A stretch of DNA of 6,118 bases, taken from Betaproteobacteria bacterium. GTDB taxonomy: Bacteria; Pseudomonadota; Gammaproteobacteria; Burkholderiales; Casimicrobiaceae. Positions 5,198-6,118 of the stretch are shown piece after piece (the stretch's first letter is position 1; each line of letters opens with the position of its first letter). The translations under genes were made by a program, and so were the position numbers. The stretch lies in the NCBI GenBank assembly GCA_005883655.1, contig VBDA01000020.1, positions 1-6,118 on the forward strand. The letters are read 5' to 3'. Below the pieces are notes generated by a model that worked only from the letters and a program-made list of their open reading frames with translations, had not been told where the DNA came from and did not search any database.

Positions 5198-6118
5198 ATG
5201 GCAAGCTGGTCAAAAGGCCGCATCGTCGGCATTATCGTTACCCTCGCGGTCGTTGCCGCGCTCGCGGTCGGCATCGGGCTGCGGATTAGCAAGCGGGCTG
5301 CGGCGGAAACGCCTGGTGCAGGCGGGCAAGCGGTGACGCTCGAATTCGCAGCGGGCGATGTTGCGACCGTCGAGGCCAGAGCGCTTTCGCGCTGGCTGCC
5401 GGTCTCGGGCACGCTTCAGCCGGTCAATCAGACGACGGTCAAGGCCAAGGTCTCCGGCGAGATCCGTCAGGTCATGGTGCGCGAGGGCGAAGCGGTCAAG
5501 GCAGGCCAGGTACTCGCCCGCTTTGACACCTCCGATCTCGATGCCAAGCTGAACGACCGCGTCGGCGCGCTCGAGTCCAGCCGCGCTCAGCTCGCGTTGG
5601 CCGAAAAAACACGCGCGCAGAATCTTTTGCTGCTGAAGCAGAACTTCATCTCGCAGACTGCGTACGACAGCGCGGAAAGCAACCTATCGGTGAATCAGGG
5701 CGCGCTCAAGTCCCTCGAGGCGCAGGCCCAGTTGGCGAAGAATGCCTTGCGCGACGCGGTCGTGATCACGACACTGGCCGGTACCGTCGCCAAGCGCCAC
5801 ATCCAGCCGGGCGAAAAGGTCAATTTCGACTCGCCATTGTTCACCGTCGTCGATCTCGGCCGGATGGAGCTCCAGGCGATGGTGCCGGCCAACGACATCC
5901 CGGAAATCGCCATCGGCATGCCAGTCGAGCTGGCGATCGAAGGATTTGGCGAGCGCCGATTCAAGGGCGCGGTCGAGCGCATCAATCCCATGACCGAAGC
6001 GGGCACCCGCGCGATTCTGGTGTTCGTCGAGATTCCCAACCCCGACGCGGTGCTGCGCGGCGGCATGTTCGCCACCGGGCGAATCCGGCTGGCCGCGGGG
6101 AAACCGGTGCCGACCCTG
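5198..6118 (+). CDS. Efflux RND transporter periplasmic adaptor subunit / membrane fusion protein (partial, C-terminus off the right edge)
   Basis: Periplasmic adaptor that bridges an inner-membrane pump and an outer-membrane channel; 307 codons are visible and the family is usually about 350-420 aa. Residues 8-30 form one uncleaved-looking hydrophobic anchor (GRIVGIIVTLAVVAALAVGI). The barrel-sandwich (lipoyl) half-motif is at about 69-112, with VKAKVSGEI, VREGEAVKAGQVLARFDTSD. An alpha-hairpin of about 113-185 includes KQNFISQTAYDSAESN. The second lipoyl half is at about 188-220 (GTVAKRHIQPGEKV, LFTVVDL). A beta-barrel follows from about 223, with RINPMTEAGTRAILVFVEI and LRGGMFATGRI. The usual APFDG before the second half is replaced by TTLAG. 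The ATG at 5198 directly precedes the anchor, with only a poor GGGGG ribosome site 10 nt upstream; in-frame TTG at 5192 is an alternative. Substrate is unknown. The pump gene is expected downstream. Confidence 0.9.
   Translation, partial: MASWSKGRIVGIIVTLAVVAALAVGIGLRISKRAAAETPGAGGQAVTLEFAAGDVATVEARALSRWLPVSGTLQPVNQTTVKAKVSGEIRQVMVREGEAVKAGQVLARFDTSDLDAKLNDRVGALESSRAQLALAEKTRAQNLLLLKQNFISQTAYDSAESNLSVNQGALKSLEAQAQLAKNALRDAVVITTLAGTVAKRHIQPGEKVNFDSPLFTVVDLGRMELQAMVPANDIPEIAIGMPVELAIEGFGERRFKGAVERINPMTEAGTRAILVFVEIPNPDAVLRGGMFATGRIRLAAGKPVPTL

Overview
The window is GC-rich, bacterial and Gram-negative in character. It shows an ABC importer with a periplasmic binding protein and the start of an efflux periplasmic adaptor, which belongs to a two-membrane envelope. 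Gene order, LivH/LivM sequence style and base composition resemble Betaproteobacteria (Burkholderiales or relatives). That placement is an impression from sequence style, not a tested assignment.

Positions 1-4830, all on the minus strand, form a branched-chain amino acid (Liv/HAAT family) ABC transporter locus in the order livK, livH, livM, livG, livF. It opens with a near-consensus sigma-70 promoter (TTGACA, 17 bp, AATAAT) at 4802-4830. livK (substrate-binding protein, 439 aa) follows after a leader of about 55 nt. A strong intrinsic terminator (11-bp stem, 4-nt loop, T7) lies 28 nt after the livK stop. After it come about 120 nt holding a pair of GTGTGCAC direct repeats, then livH and livM (the two permeases), livG (ATPase) and livF (second ATPase, cut by the left edge). 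livH/livM and livM/livG overlap by ATGA, and livF begins with GTG 4 nt after the livG stop, so the four membrane and ATPase genes look translationally coupled. The terminator would let the cell make much more binding protein than membrane complex.

Positions 4740-5197 are a divergent intergenic region of about 460 nt. It holds the livK promoter and leader, an imperfect palindrome and a weak candidate promoter for the rightward gene. No convincing gene was seen there.

Positions 5198-6118 on the plus strand encode the first 307 residues of an RND-type periplasmic adaptor (membrane fusion protein), cut by the right edge. Its inner-membrane pump gene would be expected just beyond the window.

The parts work together as follows: LivK captures the ligand in the periplasm, LivH and LivM form the channel, and LivG and LivF hydrolyse ATP. 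I found no evidence of a new system. The unusual details are a tandem-repeat charged tail and an atypical lipobox on LivK, a three-cysteine periplasmic loop in LivH, and the regulatory layout between livK and livH.
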